A stretch of DNA of 64,000 nt from Mumia xiangluensis (GCF_010994095.1 NZ_WJYO01000001.1:372001-436000), one strand, 5' to 3'. Shown: positions 8,306-17,778, counted from the stretch's first letter. Notes: generated by a model from the letters alone, not told the origin. Numbers and translations: made by a program.

Positions 8306-9106
8306 GTGAGCGAGATCGTCTACAGCCGCAACGGATCCGGTGAGCCCGTGGTCCTCGTCCACGGCATCGGTCACCGCAAGGAGGCCTGGCGCCCGGTCGC
8401 GACCCGTCTCGCCGAGACCCACGACGTCGTCGCGATCGACCTCCCCGGCTTCGGCGCCTCACCCGCGCTCACGAAGAGCCGCCGCGACGGGATGGACGAC
8501 TTCGCGGACACCCTGGAGACGTTCTTCGCCGAGCTCGGCATCGAGCGGCCGCACATCGTCGGCAACTCCCTCGGCGGCGCCATCGCGCTCGAGCTCGCCG
8601 CCCGTGGCTCCGTCCGTACGGCGACCGCCCTCTCGCCCGCCGGGTTCTGGACCGAGCCGGGCCGCGCCCGCGCGTTCGCGCTGCTGCTCGGGCTCAAGAT
8701 GACGTCGGCCGCTCCTGAGCCCGTGGTCCGGCGCATCGCGACCCGACGCTGGTCGCGTGCCGCGGCGATGTCGACGCTGTTCGCGCACCCGGGGCGCATC
8801 GACGCCGACGACTTCCTCGGAGACACGTTCGCGCTGCGCGACTGCACGGCGTTCGGACGGGTGCTGCGCGCGGGTACCCGCTACAGCTACCGGGCGCGGC
8901 CGGTCGTCCCGACGACCGTGGCGTGGGGCACCAAGGATCGGATCCTCGTCCCGTCCCAGGCCGAGGAGGCACGCCGGCGCCTTCCGCACGCGACGCACGT
9001 CCCTCTCCCCGACTGCGGCCACGTGCCGATGATCGACGCGCCCGACCTCATCACGCGGGTGATCCTGGACCGCACCCGCAGCGTCGACCTGGTGCCCGCC
9101 GCCTGA
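8306..9106 (+). CDS. Alpha/beta-fold hydrolase
   Basis: Serine hydrolase of the alpha/beta superfamily, 266 residues from the GTG at 8306. That start is preferred over the ATG at 8285 because AGGAG lies 5 nt upstream of it and the extra residues are not conserved. Motifs: oxyanion-loop VHGIGHRKEAW, nucleophile elbow GNSLGG with Ser88, acid in GTKDRIL, and catalytic His in CGHVPMID. No signal peptide, so cytosolic. It is flanked by unrelated genes, so the substrate (ester, lactone or C-C bond) is not predictable. Confidence 0.88.
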   Translation: MSEIVYSRNGSGEPVVLVHGIGHRKEAWRPVATRLAETHDVVAIDLPGFGASPALTKSRRDGMDDFADTLETFFAELGIERPHIVGNSLGGAIALELAARGSVRTATALSPAGFWTEPGRARAFALLLGLKMTSAAPEPVVRRIATRRWSRAAAMSTLFAHPGRIDADDFLGDTFALRDCTAFGRVLRAGTRYSYRARPVVPTTVAWGTKDRILVPSQAEEARRRLPHATHVPLPDCGHVPMIDAPDLITRVILDRTRSVDLVPAA

Positions 9107-9144
9107 CCGCTTGCAGTGCCCACCACGCAGACGGCCCGGCGCGG

Positions 9145-10371
9145 TCAGGCCTTGCGGCGACCCCCCGTACGCTCGCGCAGGCCGAACACCGTGAACAGGA
9201 GCGCCGCGACCGCGGTCACGCACAGCAGGAGCAGCCCGATCGTGTACGTCTGGTCCTCCTCGTTGTAGGTCGCGCCCATCACCAGCGGCGGGAAGAAGCC
9301 ACCGAGGCCGCCGGCGGCTCCGACCAGGCCGGTGACCGAGCCGGTCTTGTCGGCGGGTGCGCGCTGAGCGACCCACGCGAACACCGAGCCCGAACCCAGA
9401 CCGAGGAACGCGGCCATCAGGACGAAGGAGATCCCCGCCGGCCACTCCGGCTCCGGACGCAGGGCGAGGACGACCGCCATCACCGCTGCACCCGCGAGCG
9501 AGATGATCGTGACCAGACGCGGCCCGACCTTGTCCGACAGCGTCCCGCCGATCGGCCGTGCGATGACGGCCGCGATCGCGAACCCCGCCGTACGCTCGCC
9601 CGCCTCCGTGAGGTCGTACCCGTAGGTGACGACGTCACCGAGGTACGTCGGCAGATAGGTCGAGAAGGCGACGAACCCGCCGAAGGTGACGGCGTACAGG
9701 ATCGCCATCTGCCACGTCACCGGCTCCTTCAGCGCCGACGCCAGCTTCGGCCCGGCGGGCTCCGTCGACGGGGTCCATCGCGGCGAGTCCCGCATGAACG
9801 CCCAGCAGATCGCGGCCGTGACCAGCAGCGCGACGGCGATGATCACGTGCGTCGTCACGTAGCCGAAGTTCTCCACGAAGCGGGGCGTGAAGAACGACGA
9901 CAGCGCGGTGCCGCCCATGCCGGCTCCGAACAGTCCCGTCGCGAACCCCTGGCGCGGCTTCTCGAACCACGCCTTCACGGTCGGGATGCCGACCGCGAAC
10001 GTCGTGCCTCCGATACCGAGGAAGAAGCCGAAGAGGATCATCAGCGGGTACGAGTTCGCCTCGCCCGCGACCGCGACCAGCACCACGAACGGCGCCGTCA
10101 TGACCAGCAGCACCGTGAACAAGAGCCGTCCACCGAAGCGGTCGGTCAACGTGCCCGCCGCGATCCGGCCGAGCGAGCCCACGATCACCGGGACCGCCAC
10201 CAGGAACGACTTCTGCGTCGCACTGAGGTCCATGTCGACGGCGTAGCGGCCCGCCAGCGGGCCGATCATGTTCCACGCCCAGAAGCTGATCGCGAACGCC
10301 CAGGTGGCGAGGACCAGGTTGCGGGTCTGATCGGCCTTGACGAGCGCCGGGCCTTCGGTGGCGGTGGTCAT
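9145..10371 (-). CDS. narK: Nitrate/nitrite transporter, NarK family (MFS)
   Basis: Major-facilitator transporter of 408 residues with 12 predicted membrane segments. The two nitrate signature regions are visible: GGTTFAVGIPTVKAWF...GFATGLFGAGMGG in the first half and GAAGGLGGFFPPL in the second half. NarK proteins take up nitrate or exchange it for nitrite across the membrane. The gene lies 25 bp downstream of narI on the same strand and is probably the last gene of the nitrate respiration operon. The ATG at 10371 is followed directly by the first membrane segment after a short hydrophilic start. Confidence 0.93.
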   Translation of the reverse strand: MTTATEGPALVKADQTRNLVLATWAFAISFWAWNMIGPLAGRYAVDMDLSATQKSFLVAVPVIVGSLGRIAAGTLTDRFGGRLLFTVLLVMTAPFVVLVAVAGEANSYPLMILFGFFLGIGGTTFAVGIPTVKAWFEKPRQGFATGLFGAGMGGTALSSFFTPRFVENFGYVTTHVIIAVALLVTAAICWAFMRDSPRWTPSTEPAGPKLASALKEPVTWQMAILYAVTFGGFVAFSTYLPTYLGDVVTYGYDLTEAGERTAGFAIAAVIARPIGGTLSDKVGPRLVTIISLAGAAVMAVVLALRPEPEWPAGISFVLMAAFLGLGSGSVFAWVAQRAPADKTGSVTGLVGAAGGLGGFFPPLVMGATYNEEDQTYTIGLLLLCVTAVAALLFTVFGLRERTGGRRKA

Positions 10372-10396
10372 GTGGTCTCCCCTGGTTCGAAGGGCA

Positions 10397-11134
10397 TCAA
10401 CGGTCGCGGTCCCGCGTGCCGACCGGGTCCCACCCCGGGCGCGCGGCGCGGGTCCCCGGGACGTCGTCGCGGCTGCGATAGACGATGTAGGGACGGAACA
10501 GGTAGTGCAGCGGCGCGGTGAACGCGTGCACGAGCCGCGTGAACGGCCAGATCGCGAACAGCGCCAGGCCGACGACGACGTGCACGTGGAACGAGGTCGA
10601 CGCCGCCGCCATCGCGTCGACGTCGGGCTGGAGCACCCACAGGCTGCGGAACCACGGCGACACCGTCTCGCGGTAGTTCGTGACGTTCGGGTCGAAGACG
10701 CTCACGACGGTGGTCGCGAGCCCGGCGACGATCGCCGCGACCAGCACGACGTACATGAGCTTGTCGTTCTTCGTCGTCGCCATGAACACCGGGCCGGTCT
10801 TGCGACGGCGGTAGATCAGCAGCGCCACGCCGGCGAGGGTCGCGATCCCCGCGACAGCGCCGAGCGACAGCGCCATGACGTGGTACATGTGCTCGCTGAC
10901 GCCGATCGCGTCCGTCCACGACTCGGGGATGACCAGGCCGATGAAGTGCCCGACCACGACCACGAGGATCCCGAAGTGGAACAACGGGGAAGCGATCCGC
11001 AGCAGCTTCGACTCGTACAGCTGCGACGAGCGCGTCGTCCAGCCGAACTGGTCGTAGCGGTAGCGCCAGATCAACCCGCCGAAGAACACCACGAGGACCA
11101 GGTAGGGGTAGACACCCCAGAGGACGACGTTCAC
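10397..11134 (-). CDS. narI: Respiratory nitrate reductase gamma subunit (cytochrome b)
   Basis: Membrane subunit that takes electrons from quinol through two b haems to NarH. The GTG at 11134 overlaps the narJ stop (GTGA), giving 245 residues, the usual NarI length (about 225-245). Five membrane segments are evident (from LWGVYPYLVLVVFFGG), with haem-ligand histidines expected in FHFGILVVVVGHFIG, EHMYHVM and FHVHVVVG. The signature PLHYLFRPYIVYRSR closes the protein. It is translationally coupled to narJ. Confidence 0.95.
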   Translation of the reverse strand: MNVVLWGVYPYLVLVVFFGGLIWRYRYDQFGWTTRSSQLYESKLLRIASPLFHFGILVVVVGHFIGLVIPESWTDAIGVSEHMYHVMALSLGAVAGIATLAGVALLIYRRRKTGPVFMATTKNDKLMYVVLVAAIVAGLATTVVSVFDPNVTNYRETVSPWFRSLWVLQPDVDAMAAASTSFHVHVVVGLALFAIWPFTRLVHAFTAPLHYLFRPYIVYRSRDDVPGTRAARPGWDPVGTRDRDR

Positions 11135-11859
11135 TGGGAGCCTCCCGCGGTCTCGTGCATCGGCAGCAGACGCGGGTCGTACGCGTCGAGCCCGACGGTC
11201 TCCGTCGGAGGGGGCCCCGCCATCGCCATCGCGGCCGCCTGGTCGCGCGGGCCCGGCCCGTCGTAGGCCGCGCACACGCCGCGGAGGACGTGCACCCACG
11301 GTGTCCCCGTCCCGGTCACCTCGTCGTCAGCCGGGAGCTTCTCGAGCGCGAGACGCAACAGCTCGACGCTCGGCCGATACTGCTCCAGCAGCGCGACACC
11401 GCGTCCCGGGTCGTGGGCGGCGAGCTCCAGCACCATCGGAAGGTAGTCCGGGAGCTCGCCGCGCGTGTCCACGACCAGGCCCGAGTCGCGGTAGGCCTGC
11501 TTGAACTCGGCGAGCACGGCACCGCGGCGTCGGGTGTCGCCGTCGGTGAAGTACGAGAGGTAGAGCGGGTGCTTGCGGTCGAGGTCGAACACCTCGACGT
11601 AGCGACGCGCGAGCGCGTCGACGGGCGTGCGCTCGGCGACGTCGAGGAAGGCGAGCAGGTGGCCGGCGGCATCGGTCTCGACTCGCTTCGCCCGCTCGAC
11701 CAGCGGTGGTCGAGCGAGCTTCTTGGGTCGGGCGAGCCCCCGAGTCGAGACCTCCTCCAGTGCTGTCCGCACCAAGGGCAGGCGCTCGTACGTCGCGGGC
11801 GTCGGGTACGCAAGCAGGATGGCCGCCGCACGGTGCACGACCCGGGCGTCCTTCGTCAT
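11131..11859 (-). CDS. narJ: Nitrate reductase molybdenum cofactor assembly chaperone, with repeat-encoded insertion
   Basis: NarJ-family chaperone (TorD-like) that keeps NarG apo-enzyme competent for cofactor loading; 242 residues. Family hallmarks: VEVFDLDRKHPLYLSYFTDGDTRRRG (about 88-112) and GELPDYLPMVLELAA (about 133-147). Residues about 36-62 (STRGLARPKKLARPPLVERA and flanks) are not family sequence: they are encoded by a 79-bp palindromic repeat (11674-11752) of the dispersed family in this window. The insertion keeps the frame and falls in the loop between the first helix pair and AAGHLLAFLDV, so the chaperone is probably functional. Its ATG overlaps the narH stop by 1 nt and its stop overlaps the narI start. 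Confidence 0.93.
   Translation of the reverse strand: MTKDARVVHRAAAILLAYPTPATYERLPLVRTALEEVSTRGLARPKKLARPPLVERAKRVETDAAGHLLAFLDVAERTPVDALARRYVEVFDLDRKHPLYLSYFTDGDTRRRGAVLAEFKQAYRDSGLVVDTRGELPDYLPMVLELAAHDPGRGVALLEQYRPSVELLRLALEKLPADDEVTGTGTPWVHVLRGVCAAYDGPGPRDQAAAMAMAGPPPTETVGLDAYDPRLLPMHETAGGSQ
11674..11752. repeat. Palindromic repeat element inserted in frame within narJ
   Basis: 79 bp bounded by perfect 12-bp inverted ends: GGTCTCGACTCG (11674-11685) and CGAGTCGAGACC (11741-11752). The centre has a second perfect dyad, GCTCGACCA-GCGG-TGGTCGAGC. This is two inverted copies of the dispersed repeat joined head to head, and it is read through in narJ. Confidence 0.92.
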
Positions 11860-13526
11860 CAGCCCTCATCTCCCTTGCCGGGGAAGAGCCCGTCGGGTGC
11901 ACCGAGACCGTCCCAGTTGAGCAGGTTCACCTGGCCGCTGCGTTGCGGGTCCGGCGCCGCGATCGTGTCGGACTCCTGCCGCTGCTTGAGCGCGTGGAAC
12001 GTCTCCACCGCCATCGGCACAGGCCGTCCGCTCGCCTCACCGACCGGGCCCGACTCGTACATCCCGGGTCCCTCGTCGAAGTCCAGCGAGCACCCCATCT
12101 CCTCGAGGTCGTGCGCCTGCTCGGTGTGGGCCGTCGGGATGACGTACCGCTCGTCGTACTTCGCGATCGCCATCAGCCGGTACATCTCGTACATGGACTC
12201 CTCGGTCATCCCGACCGAGGCGGGGATCGAGTCGTCCGGGTCCTTGCCGAGGTTGATGCCGCGCATGTACGACCGCATCGCCGCGAGCTTGCGCAGCACG
12301 TCCGTGACGACCTCGGTGTCGCCGGCGGTGAAGAGCTCGGCGAGGTACTCGACCGGGATCCGCAGCGCCTCGATCGCCCCGAAGAGCGTGCCCGCGTCCT
12401 CCGCGTCGTGCCCCTGCTCGGCGAGCAGGTCGACGATCGGCGACAGCGGCGGGACGTACCAGACCATCGGCATCGTGCGGTACTCCGGGTGGAGCGGCAG
12501 GGCGACCTTGTACTTCTTCGCGAGCGCGTAGACCGGCGAGCGCTGAGCCCCGTCGATCCAGTCCTGCGGGATCCCCTCGTTCCGCGCCGCGGCGATCACG
12601 TCGGGGTCGTGCGGGTCCAGCATCAGGTCGAGCTGTGCCTCGTACAGGTCCTGGTCGTTCTCGACCGACGCCGCCTCGGTGACGCGGTCGGCGTCGTACA
12701 GGAACACGCCGATGTAGCGCAGCCGGCCCACGCACGTCTCCGCGCACACCGTCGGGATGCCGACCTCCACGCGCGGGTAGCAGAAGGTGCACTTCTCGGC
12801 CTTGCCCGACTTGTGGTTGAAGTAGATCTTCTTGTACGGACAGCCGGTGATGCACTGGCGCCAGCCGCGGCACCGGTCCTGGTCGACGAGGACGATCCCG
12901 TCCTCCTCGCGCTTGTAGATCGCGCCGCTCGGGCACGACGCCATGCACGACGGGTTGAGGCAGTGCTCGCAGATCCGCGGCAGGTAGAACATGAACGTCC
13001 GCTCGAGGTCGAAGCGGATCTTGTCCTCCGACTCCCTGCGGACCTTCTCGACGATCGGGTCCAGCATCGCCGCCGACGGACCGCCGCCCAGGTTGTCGTC
13101 CCAGTTCGCCGACCACGTGATCGCCATGTCCTCGCCGGTGATCAGCGACTTCGGCCGGGCGACCGGGAAGTCGTCGCCCAGCGGGGCGCGGGTGAGGTTC
13201 TCGTAGTCGTACGTCCAGGGCTCGTAGTAGTCCGACAGCTCCGGCTGGACGGGGCTCGCGAAGATGCTCAGCAGCCGCCGCGCGCGCCCGCCCGTCTTCA
13301 GCGAGATGCGACCGCGACGGTTGCGCTCCCAGCCGCCCCGCCACTTGTCCTGGTCCTCGTAGCGCCTCGGGTAGCCCTGACCGGGCCTCGTCTCGACGTT
13401 GTTGAACCAGACGTACTCGACACCCGCGCGGTTGGTCCACGCCTGCTTGCACGTCACCGAGCACGTGTGGCAGCCGATGCACTTGTCGAGGTTCATCACC
13501 ATCGCGACCTGCGCCATGACCTTCAT
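11859..13526 (-). CDS. narH: Respiratory nitrate reductase beta subunit (iron-sulfur)
   Basis: Electron-transfer subunit of 555 residues linking NarI haems to NarG. Four cysteine groups are visible: CIGCHTCSVTCKQAW near the N-terminus, CEHCLNPSCMASCP, CRGWRQCITGCPYKK (Trp in place of one Cys, marking the 3Fe-4S centre) and CTFCYPRV...CAETCVGRLRYIG. Length and order match NarH. The ATG at 13526 (KVMAQVAMVMNLDKCIGC) is the conserved start. It lies 30 bp after narG and overlaps narJ by 1 nt. Confidence 0.96.
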   Translation of the reverse strand: MKVMAQVAMVMNLDKCIGCHTCSVTCKQAWTNRAGVEYVWFNNVETRPGQGYPRRYEDQDKWRGGWERNRRGRISLKTGGRARRLLSIFASPVQPELSDYYEPWTYDYENLTRAPLGDDFPVARPKSLITGEDMAITWSANWDDNLGGGPSAAMLDPIVEKVRRESEDKIRFDLERTFMFYLPRICEHCLNPSCMASCPSGAIYKREEDGIVLVDQDRCRGWRQCITGCPYKKIYFNHKSGKAEKCTFCYPRVEVGIPTVCAETCVGRLRYIGVFLYDADRVTEAASVENDQDLYEAQLDLMLDPHDPDVIAAARNEGIPQDWIDGAQRSPVYALAKKYKVALPLHPEYRTMPMVWYVPPLSPIVDLLAEQGHDAEDAGTLFGAIEALRIPVEYLAELFTAGDTEVVTDVLRKLAAMRSYMRGINLGKDPDDSIPASVGMTEESMYEMYRLMAIAKYDERYVIPTAHTEQAHDLEEMGCSLDFDEGPGMYESGPVGEASGRPVPMAVETFHALKQRQESDTIAAPDPQRSGQVNLLNWDGLGAPDGLFPGKGDEG

Positions 13527-13556
13527 CTCGTCGCCACCTCCTCAGTCTGTGCTGTC

Positions 13557-16500
13557 TCAGTACGTGACCGGCGCGGTCCGCTTGCGGACCGTGCAGACGA
13601 TGTCGCGTTGGTTGCCTGTCGGGCCCAGGTAGTTGAACGTGTACGACAGCTGCGCGTACCCGCCGATCATGTGGGTCGGCTTGACCAGCAGTCGCGTGAC
13701 GGAGTTGTGGATGCCGCCGCGGCGTCCGGTCTTCTGCGACTTCGGCACGTCGATCGTGCGCTCCTGGGCGTGGTGGACGAAGACGACGCCCTCCGGCATC
13801 CGGTGGCTCACGATCGCGCGGCCCACGTAGACGCCGTTGGCGTTGTCGCACTCCACCCAGTCGTTGTCGACGACGTCGATCTTCTCGGCGTCCTGGACGC
13901 TCATCCACACCGTCGGGCCGCCGCGCGAGAGCGACAGCATGAGGAGGTTGTCCTGGTACTCGGAGTGGATCGACCACTTGTTGTGCGGAGTGAGGTAGCG
14001 GACCGCGATCTGCAGCGCGCCGGGCTCCCCCTCGCCGCGACCGTTCTCGCCCCGGCTGTCGCGTGGCACCTCGACGTCGCCGAACAGCCGGTGCATGTCG
14101 AGCGGGGGCCTGTACGTCGGGAGCTGCTCGCCGTAGTCGCGCATCCACGCGTGGTCGAGATAGAAGTGCATCCGCCCGGTGAGCGTGTGGAACGGCTTGA
14201 GGCGCTCGATGTTGACCGTGAACGGCGCGTACCGACGACCCCCGGTCTCCGACCCCGACCACTCGGGCGACGTGATCACCGGCTGTGGCGAGTCCTGCGT
14301 CATGGAGAAGGTGATCTGCTTCTCCTCCGCCCCCTCGGCGAGGTCGACGAGATGTCGCCCGGTGCGCCGTTCGAGGTCACGGAACCCCTGGACGGCGAGG
14401 CGACCGTTCGTCGTCCCGGAGAACGTGAGGATCGCTTCGGCCATGCGCGCGTCCGTGTCGATCGCCGGCCGTCCCTCGCCTGCGCCGGACGACATGACCC
14501 CGTGCTTCGCGGCGATCGACGCGACGGCCTCCTCGAGGTCGTACGTGATGTTCTTGACCGTGAAGCCGAGCTGCTCCGCCTTGGGACCGACGGTGACGAG
14601 CTTGTCGGCGATGGTGGTGTAGTCGCGCTCGACCACGGCGACGACCGGCATCGTCTTGCCGGCAACAGGATCGGTCTGGCCCTCGCGCCAGTCGAGCGCG
14701 CGACCGCCCGGCTGCGCGATCTCGCCGGGGGTGTCGTGCTGGAGCGGCACGGTCACCAGGTCCTTGCGGGTGCCGAGGTGCGTCGCCGCGAGCTCCGACA
14801 GCTTGCGGGCCAGCGCGGTGAAGGTGTCGAAGTCGCTGCGGGCCTCCCACGGCGGGTCGATCGCCGGCGTGAACGCGTGGACGTACGGGTGCATGTCGGT
14901 CGACGACAGGTCGTACTTCTCGTACCAGGTGGCGGCCGGGAAGACGATGTCGCTCAGCAGCGTCGTCGAGGTCATGCGGAAGTCGGCCGAGACGAGGAGA
15001 TCGAGCTTCCCCTGCGGTGTCTCGTCCCGGCGGCGGACCGTGCGCGGGCCCTCGGCGGAGTCCGCCGCGTCGAGGTTCGACTGCGTGCCGAGGAGGTTCT
15101 GGAGGAAGTACTCGTTGCCCTTCGCCGACGATCCGAAGAGGTTGGAACGCCAGAGGACCAGCGTGCGCGGCCAGTTCTCCGGCGCATCGACGTCGTCGAT
15201 CGCCGCGTTGAGGCTGCCGTCCTGGAGACGGTCGGCGATCCACGCGCCGGCGTCGGGGGCGCTCCCGTCGGCGGTCGCTGCCGTGGCCTCGTCGGCGAGG
15301 TCGAGCGGGTTGCGGTCGAACTGCGGGTAGAACGGCATCCATCCCATCCGCGCCGACTTCGCGATCACGTCCGCGGTGTGGAGCCCTTCGAGGTGGCCCT
15401 CGGCGAGCGGAGACGTCAGTGCGTCCTGACGGGAGCCGTCGGAACGCCACTGGCCGGTGTGCATGTACCAGTACGAGGTGCCGGTCATCGTGCGCGGCGG
15501 ACGTGTCCAGTCCAGCGCGTTCGCGAGCGAGATCCACCCGGTGATCGGGCGGCACTTCTCCTGGCCGACGTAGTGCGCCCAACCGCCCCCGTTGCGTCCC
15601 ATCGCGCCGGTGATCATGAGGAGCGTGAGGATCGCTCGGTAGGTGACGTCGCCGTGGAACCACTGGCAGACGCCCGCGCCGAGGATGATCATCGAACGGC
15701 CGCCGGACTCCTCGGAGTTGCGTGCCATCTCACGGGCGATGCGGATGCACTGCGCGGCCGGGACCGAGGTGATCTCCTCCTGCCACGCCGGTGTGTACGG
15801 CGAGGAGGCGTCGTCGTAGCCGGTCGGCCACTCGCCGGGGAGGCCGTCGCGGCCGACGCCGTACTGCGCGAGGAGCAGGTCGAGGACGGTCGTGACGGTA
15901 CGGCCGCCGACCTGGCGCACGGGGATGCCGCGCCGGATCACGCTGCCCGAGCCGTCCGGCGCGTCGAAGGCCGGCATCAGCACCTCGGCCGGCTGCGCGT
16001 CGGGCCCGATCGCGGACAGGGCCGGTTCGACGTCACCGAGGTCGAGGTTCCACCGTCCCTCGCCGGCGTCGCCGTAGCGGAATCCCATCGACCCGTTCGG
16101 GACCACCGGCTCACCCGTGCGGGAGTCGATGAGGACGGTCTTCCACTCGGCGTTCTCGCTGCTGCCGCCCAGGTCCGACTCCGTCAGGAACGTCTCCGGC
16201 ACGTACGCCCCGTCGTCGCTCTGCTTGAGCGTGACGAGCATCGGCAGATCCGTGTACTTCGAGACGTAGTCGGTGAAGAACGGCACCTGCCGGTCGATGT
16301 AGAACTCCTTGAGCATCACGTGGCCCATCGCCATCGCGAGCGCGGCGTCGGTCCCCGCCTGCGCCGGCATCCACTCGTCGGCGAACTTCGTGTTGTCGGC
16401 GTAGTCCGGCGAGACCGTGACGACCTTCGTGCCGCGGTAGCGCGCCTCAGCCATCCAGTGCGCGTCCGGCGTGCGGGTGACCGGGACGTTCGAGCCCCAC

Positions 16501-17327
16501 ATCATCAGGTACGACGCGTCCCACCAGTCGCCGGACTCCGGCACGTCGGTCTGGTCCCCGAATACCTGCGGGCTCGCCACCGGCAGGTCCGCGTACCAGT
16601 CGTAGAACGACGTCATCACTCCGCCGATGAGCTGGATGAACCGCGTGCCGATGCAGTGCGACACCATCGACATCGCCGGGATCGGCGAGAAGCCCGCACA
16701 GCGGTCCGGGCCGTACGTCTTGATGGTGTTGACGTGCGCCGCCGCGGCGATCTCGATCGCCTCGTCCCACGAGATCCGTACGAGGCCACCCTTGCCGCGG
16801 GCGCTCTGGTAGCGGCGGCGCTTCTCCGGGTCGGCGGCGATCTCGGCGAACGCGAGCACGGGGTCACCGAGCCGCTGCTTGGCCTCGCGGTACATCTCGA
16901 TCAGCACGCCGCGCCCGTACGGGTAGCGGACGCGGGTCGGTGAGTACGTGTACCAGGAGAATGCGGCGCCTCGCGGGCATCCGCGGGGCTCGTACTCCGG
17001 CCTGTCCGGGCCGGTGCTCGGGTAGTCGGTCTGCTGCGCCTCCCACGTGATGATGCCGTCCTTGACGTACACCTTCCACGAGCACGAGCCGGTGCAGTTC
17101 ACGCCGTGCGTCGACCGTACGACCTTGTCGTGGCTCCAGCGGTCGCGATAGAACACGTCGCCGCGGCGGCCGCCCTCGCGGTAGACGGCGCGACGGTCGG
17201 CGCTCTCGTCCCAGCGGGTGAAGAAGTCACCGAGTGCGAGCAGCGCCTCCGACGCCGGGCCGTCGGTGCCCGAGGAAGCCCCTCGCCGTCGTGATCGTGC
17301 GCGCCCTTCGCGGGTCGTCTCCGTCAT
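13557..17327 (-). CDS. narG: Respiratory nitrate reductase alpha subunit (Mo-bisMGD)
   Basis: Catalytic subunit reducing nitrate to nitrite at the cytoplasmic face; 1256 residues, standard NarG length. FS0 cluster ligands His74, Cys78, Cys82 (HGVNCTGSC) and Cys117 (PRGCPRG) are present, as is the molybdenum-ligand Asp247 in DWYADLPVASPQ. The N-terminus lacks a functional Tat signal, as expected for the inward-facing enzyme. AGGAGG precedes the ATG at 17327. First gene of narGHJI-narK, transcribed away from a small cupin gene. Regulation by oxygen or nitrate is likely, but I could not identify a clear operator in the 119-bp divergent region. Confidence 0.97.
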   Translation of the reverse strand: MTETTREGRARSRRRGASSGTDGPASEALLALGDFFTRWDESADRRAVYREGGRRGDVFYRDRWSHDKVVRSTHGVNCTGSCSWKVYVKDGIITWEAQQTDYPSTGPDRPEYEPRGCPRGAAFSWYTYSPTRVRYPYGRGVLIEMYREAKQRLGDPVLAFAEIAADPEKRRRYQSARGKGGLVRISWDEAIEIAAAAHVNTIKTYGPDRCAGFSPIPAMSMVSHCIGTRFIQLIGGVMTSFYDWYADLPVASPQVFGDQTDVPESGDWWDASYLMMWGSNVPVTRTPDAHWMAEARYRGTKVVTVSPDYADNTKFADEWMPAQAGTDAALAMAMGHVMLKEFYIDRQVPFFTDYVSKYTDLPMLVTLKQSDDGAYVPETFLTESDLGGSSENAEWKTVLIDSRTGEPVVPNGSMGFRYGDAGEGRWNLDLGDVEPALSAIGPDAQPAEVLMPAFDAPDGSGSVIRRGIPVRQVGGRTVTTVLDLLLAQYGVGRDGLPGEWPTGYDDASSPYTPAWQEEITSVPAAQCIRIAREMARNSEESGGRSMIILGAGVCQWFHGDVTYRAILTLLMITGAMGRNGGGWAHYVGQEKCRPITGWISLANALDWTRPPRTMTGTSYWYMHTGQWRSDGSRQDALTSPLAEGHLEGLHTADVIAKSARMGWMPFYPQFDRNPLDLADEATAATADGSAPDAGAWIADRLQDGSLNAAIDDVDAPENWPRTLVLWRSNLFGSSAKGNEYFLQNLLGTQSNLDAADSAEGPRTVRRRDETPQGKLDLLVSADFRMTSTTLLSDIVFPAATWYEKYDLSSTDMHPYVHAFTPAIDPPWEARSDFDTFTALARKLSELAATHLGTRKDLVTVPLQHDTPGEIAQPGGRALDWREGQTDPVAGKTMPVVAVVERDYTTIADKLVTVGPKAEQLGFTVKNITYDLEEAVASIAAKHGVMSSGAGEGRPAIDTDARMAEAILTFSGTTNGRLAVQGFRDLERRTGRHLVDLAEGAEEKQITFSMTQDSPQPVITSPEWSGSETGGRRYAPFTVNIERLKPFHTLTGRMHFYLDHAWMRDYGEQLPTYRPPLDMHRLFGDVEVPRDSRGENGRGEGEPGALQIAVRYLTPHNKWSIHSEYQDNLLMLSLSRGGPTVWMSVQDAEKIDVVDNDWVECDNANGVYVGRAIVSHRMPEGVVFVHHAQERTIDVPKSQKTGRRGGIHNSVTRLLVKPTHMIGGYAQLSYTFNYLGPTGNQRDIVCTVRKRTAPVTY

Positions 17328-17446
17328 CTCAGCCTCCTGGCGATCACGCTAGAGCCCCTCTGGAGGCCTCGCACGCCGGAAGCCGAACCGGCCAAAAGGG
17401 GCTACGCTCACGGCACCGAGGTCCGTACCGGAGACGGAGGTTCGCC

Positions 17447-17767
17447 ATGCGGGACATCGCAGCGCTGACCCAGGAGTACGTGGACGCGTCGAGCTCCGCA
17501 CCGCATGGCCGCAGCGCCGAGCTGGTGCTTCAGGACGGGCCCCTGCGCCAGAGCGTCCTCGGGCTCGCTCAGGGCGCTGTGCTCTCCGAGCACGACTCCC
17601 CGCCGGCCGGCAGCGTGCTCGTGCTGCGAGGGGCGATCGAGATCGTCGGTGCGTCCGAGACGATCGCCCTCGAGACCGGGATGCTGTCCGAGCTTCCCCG
17701 CGAGCGCCACTCGGTGCGCGCGACCGTGGACTCAGCGTTCCTGCTCACCGCCGTCACCGACATCTGA
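17447..17767 (+). CDS. Small cupin-domain protein divergent from narG
   Basis: 106 residues from the ATG at 17447, which has GGAGG 6 nt upstream; the longer upstream frame has no credible start. The sequence fits a single cupin barrel: glycine-rich turns (PPAGSVLVLRGAIEIVG), an ELPRERHSVRATVDSAFLLTA end typical of small cupins, and one conserved His. It is probably a small-molecule or metal-binding protein. It shares a divergent promoter region with narG, so a link to nitrate respiration is possible but unproven. Confidence 0.75.
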   Translation: MRDIAALTQEYVDASSSAPHGRSAELVLQDGPLRQSVLGLAQGAVLSEHDSPPAGSVLVLRGAIEIVGASETIALETGMLSELPRERHSVRATVDSAFLLTAVTDI

Positions 17768-17778
17768 GCCACCACCCC

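Noticed and set aside
11706-16943. Very long open frame on the plus strand opposite narG and narH
   Set aside because: It mirrors the codon structure of the real genes at high GC, has Arg/Val-rich low-complexity sequence, no recognisable domain and no ribosome-binding site.
17328-17446. FNR/CRP-like site in the narG/cupin divergent region
   Set aside because: Only GC-rich partial dyads were found; none matched TTGAT-N4-ATCAA or TGTGA-N6-TCACA well enough.
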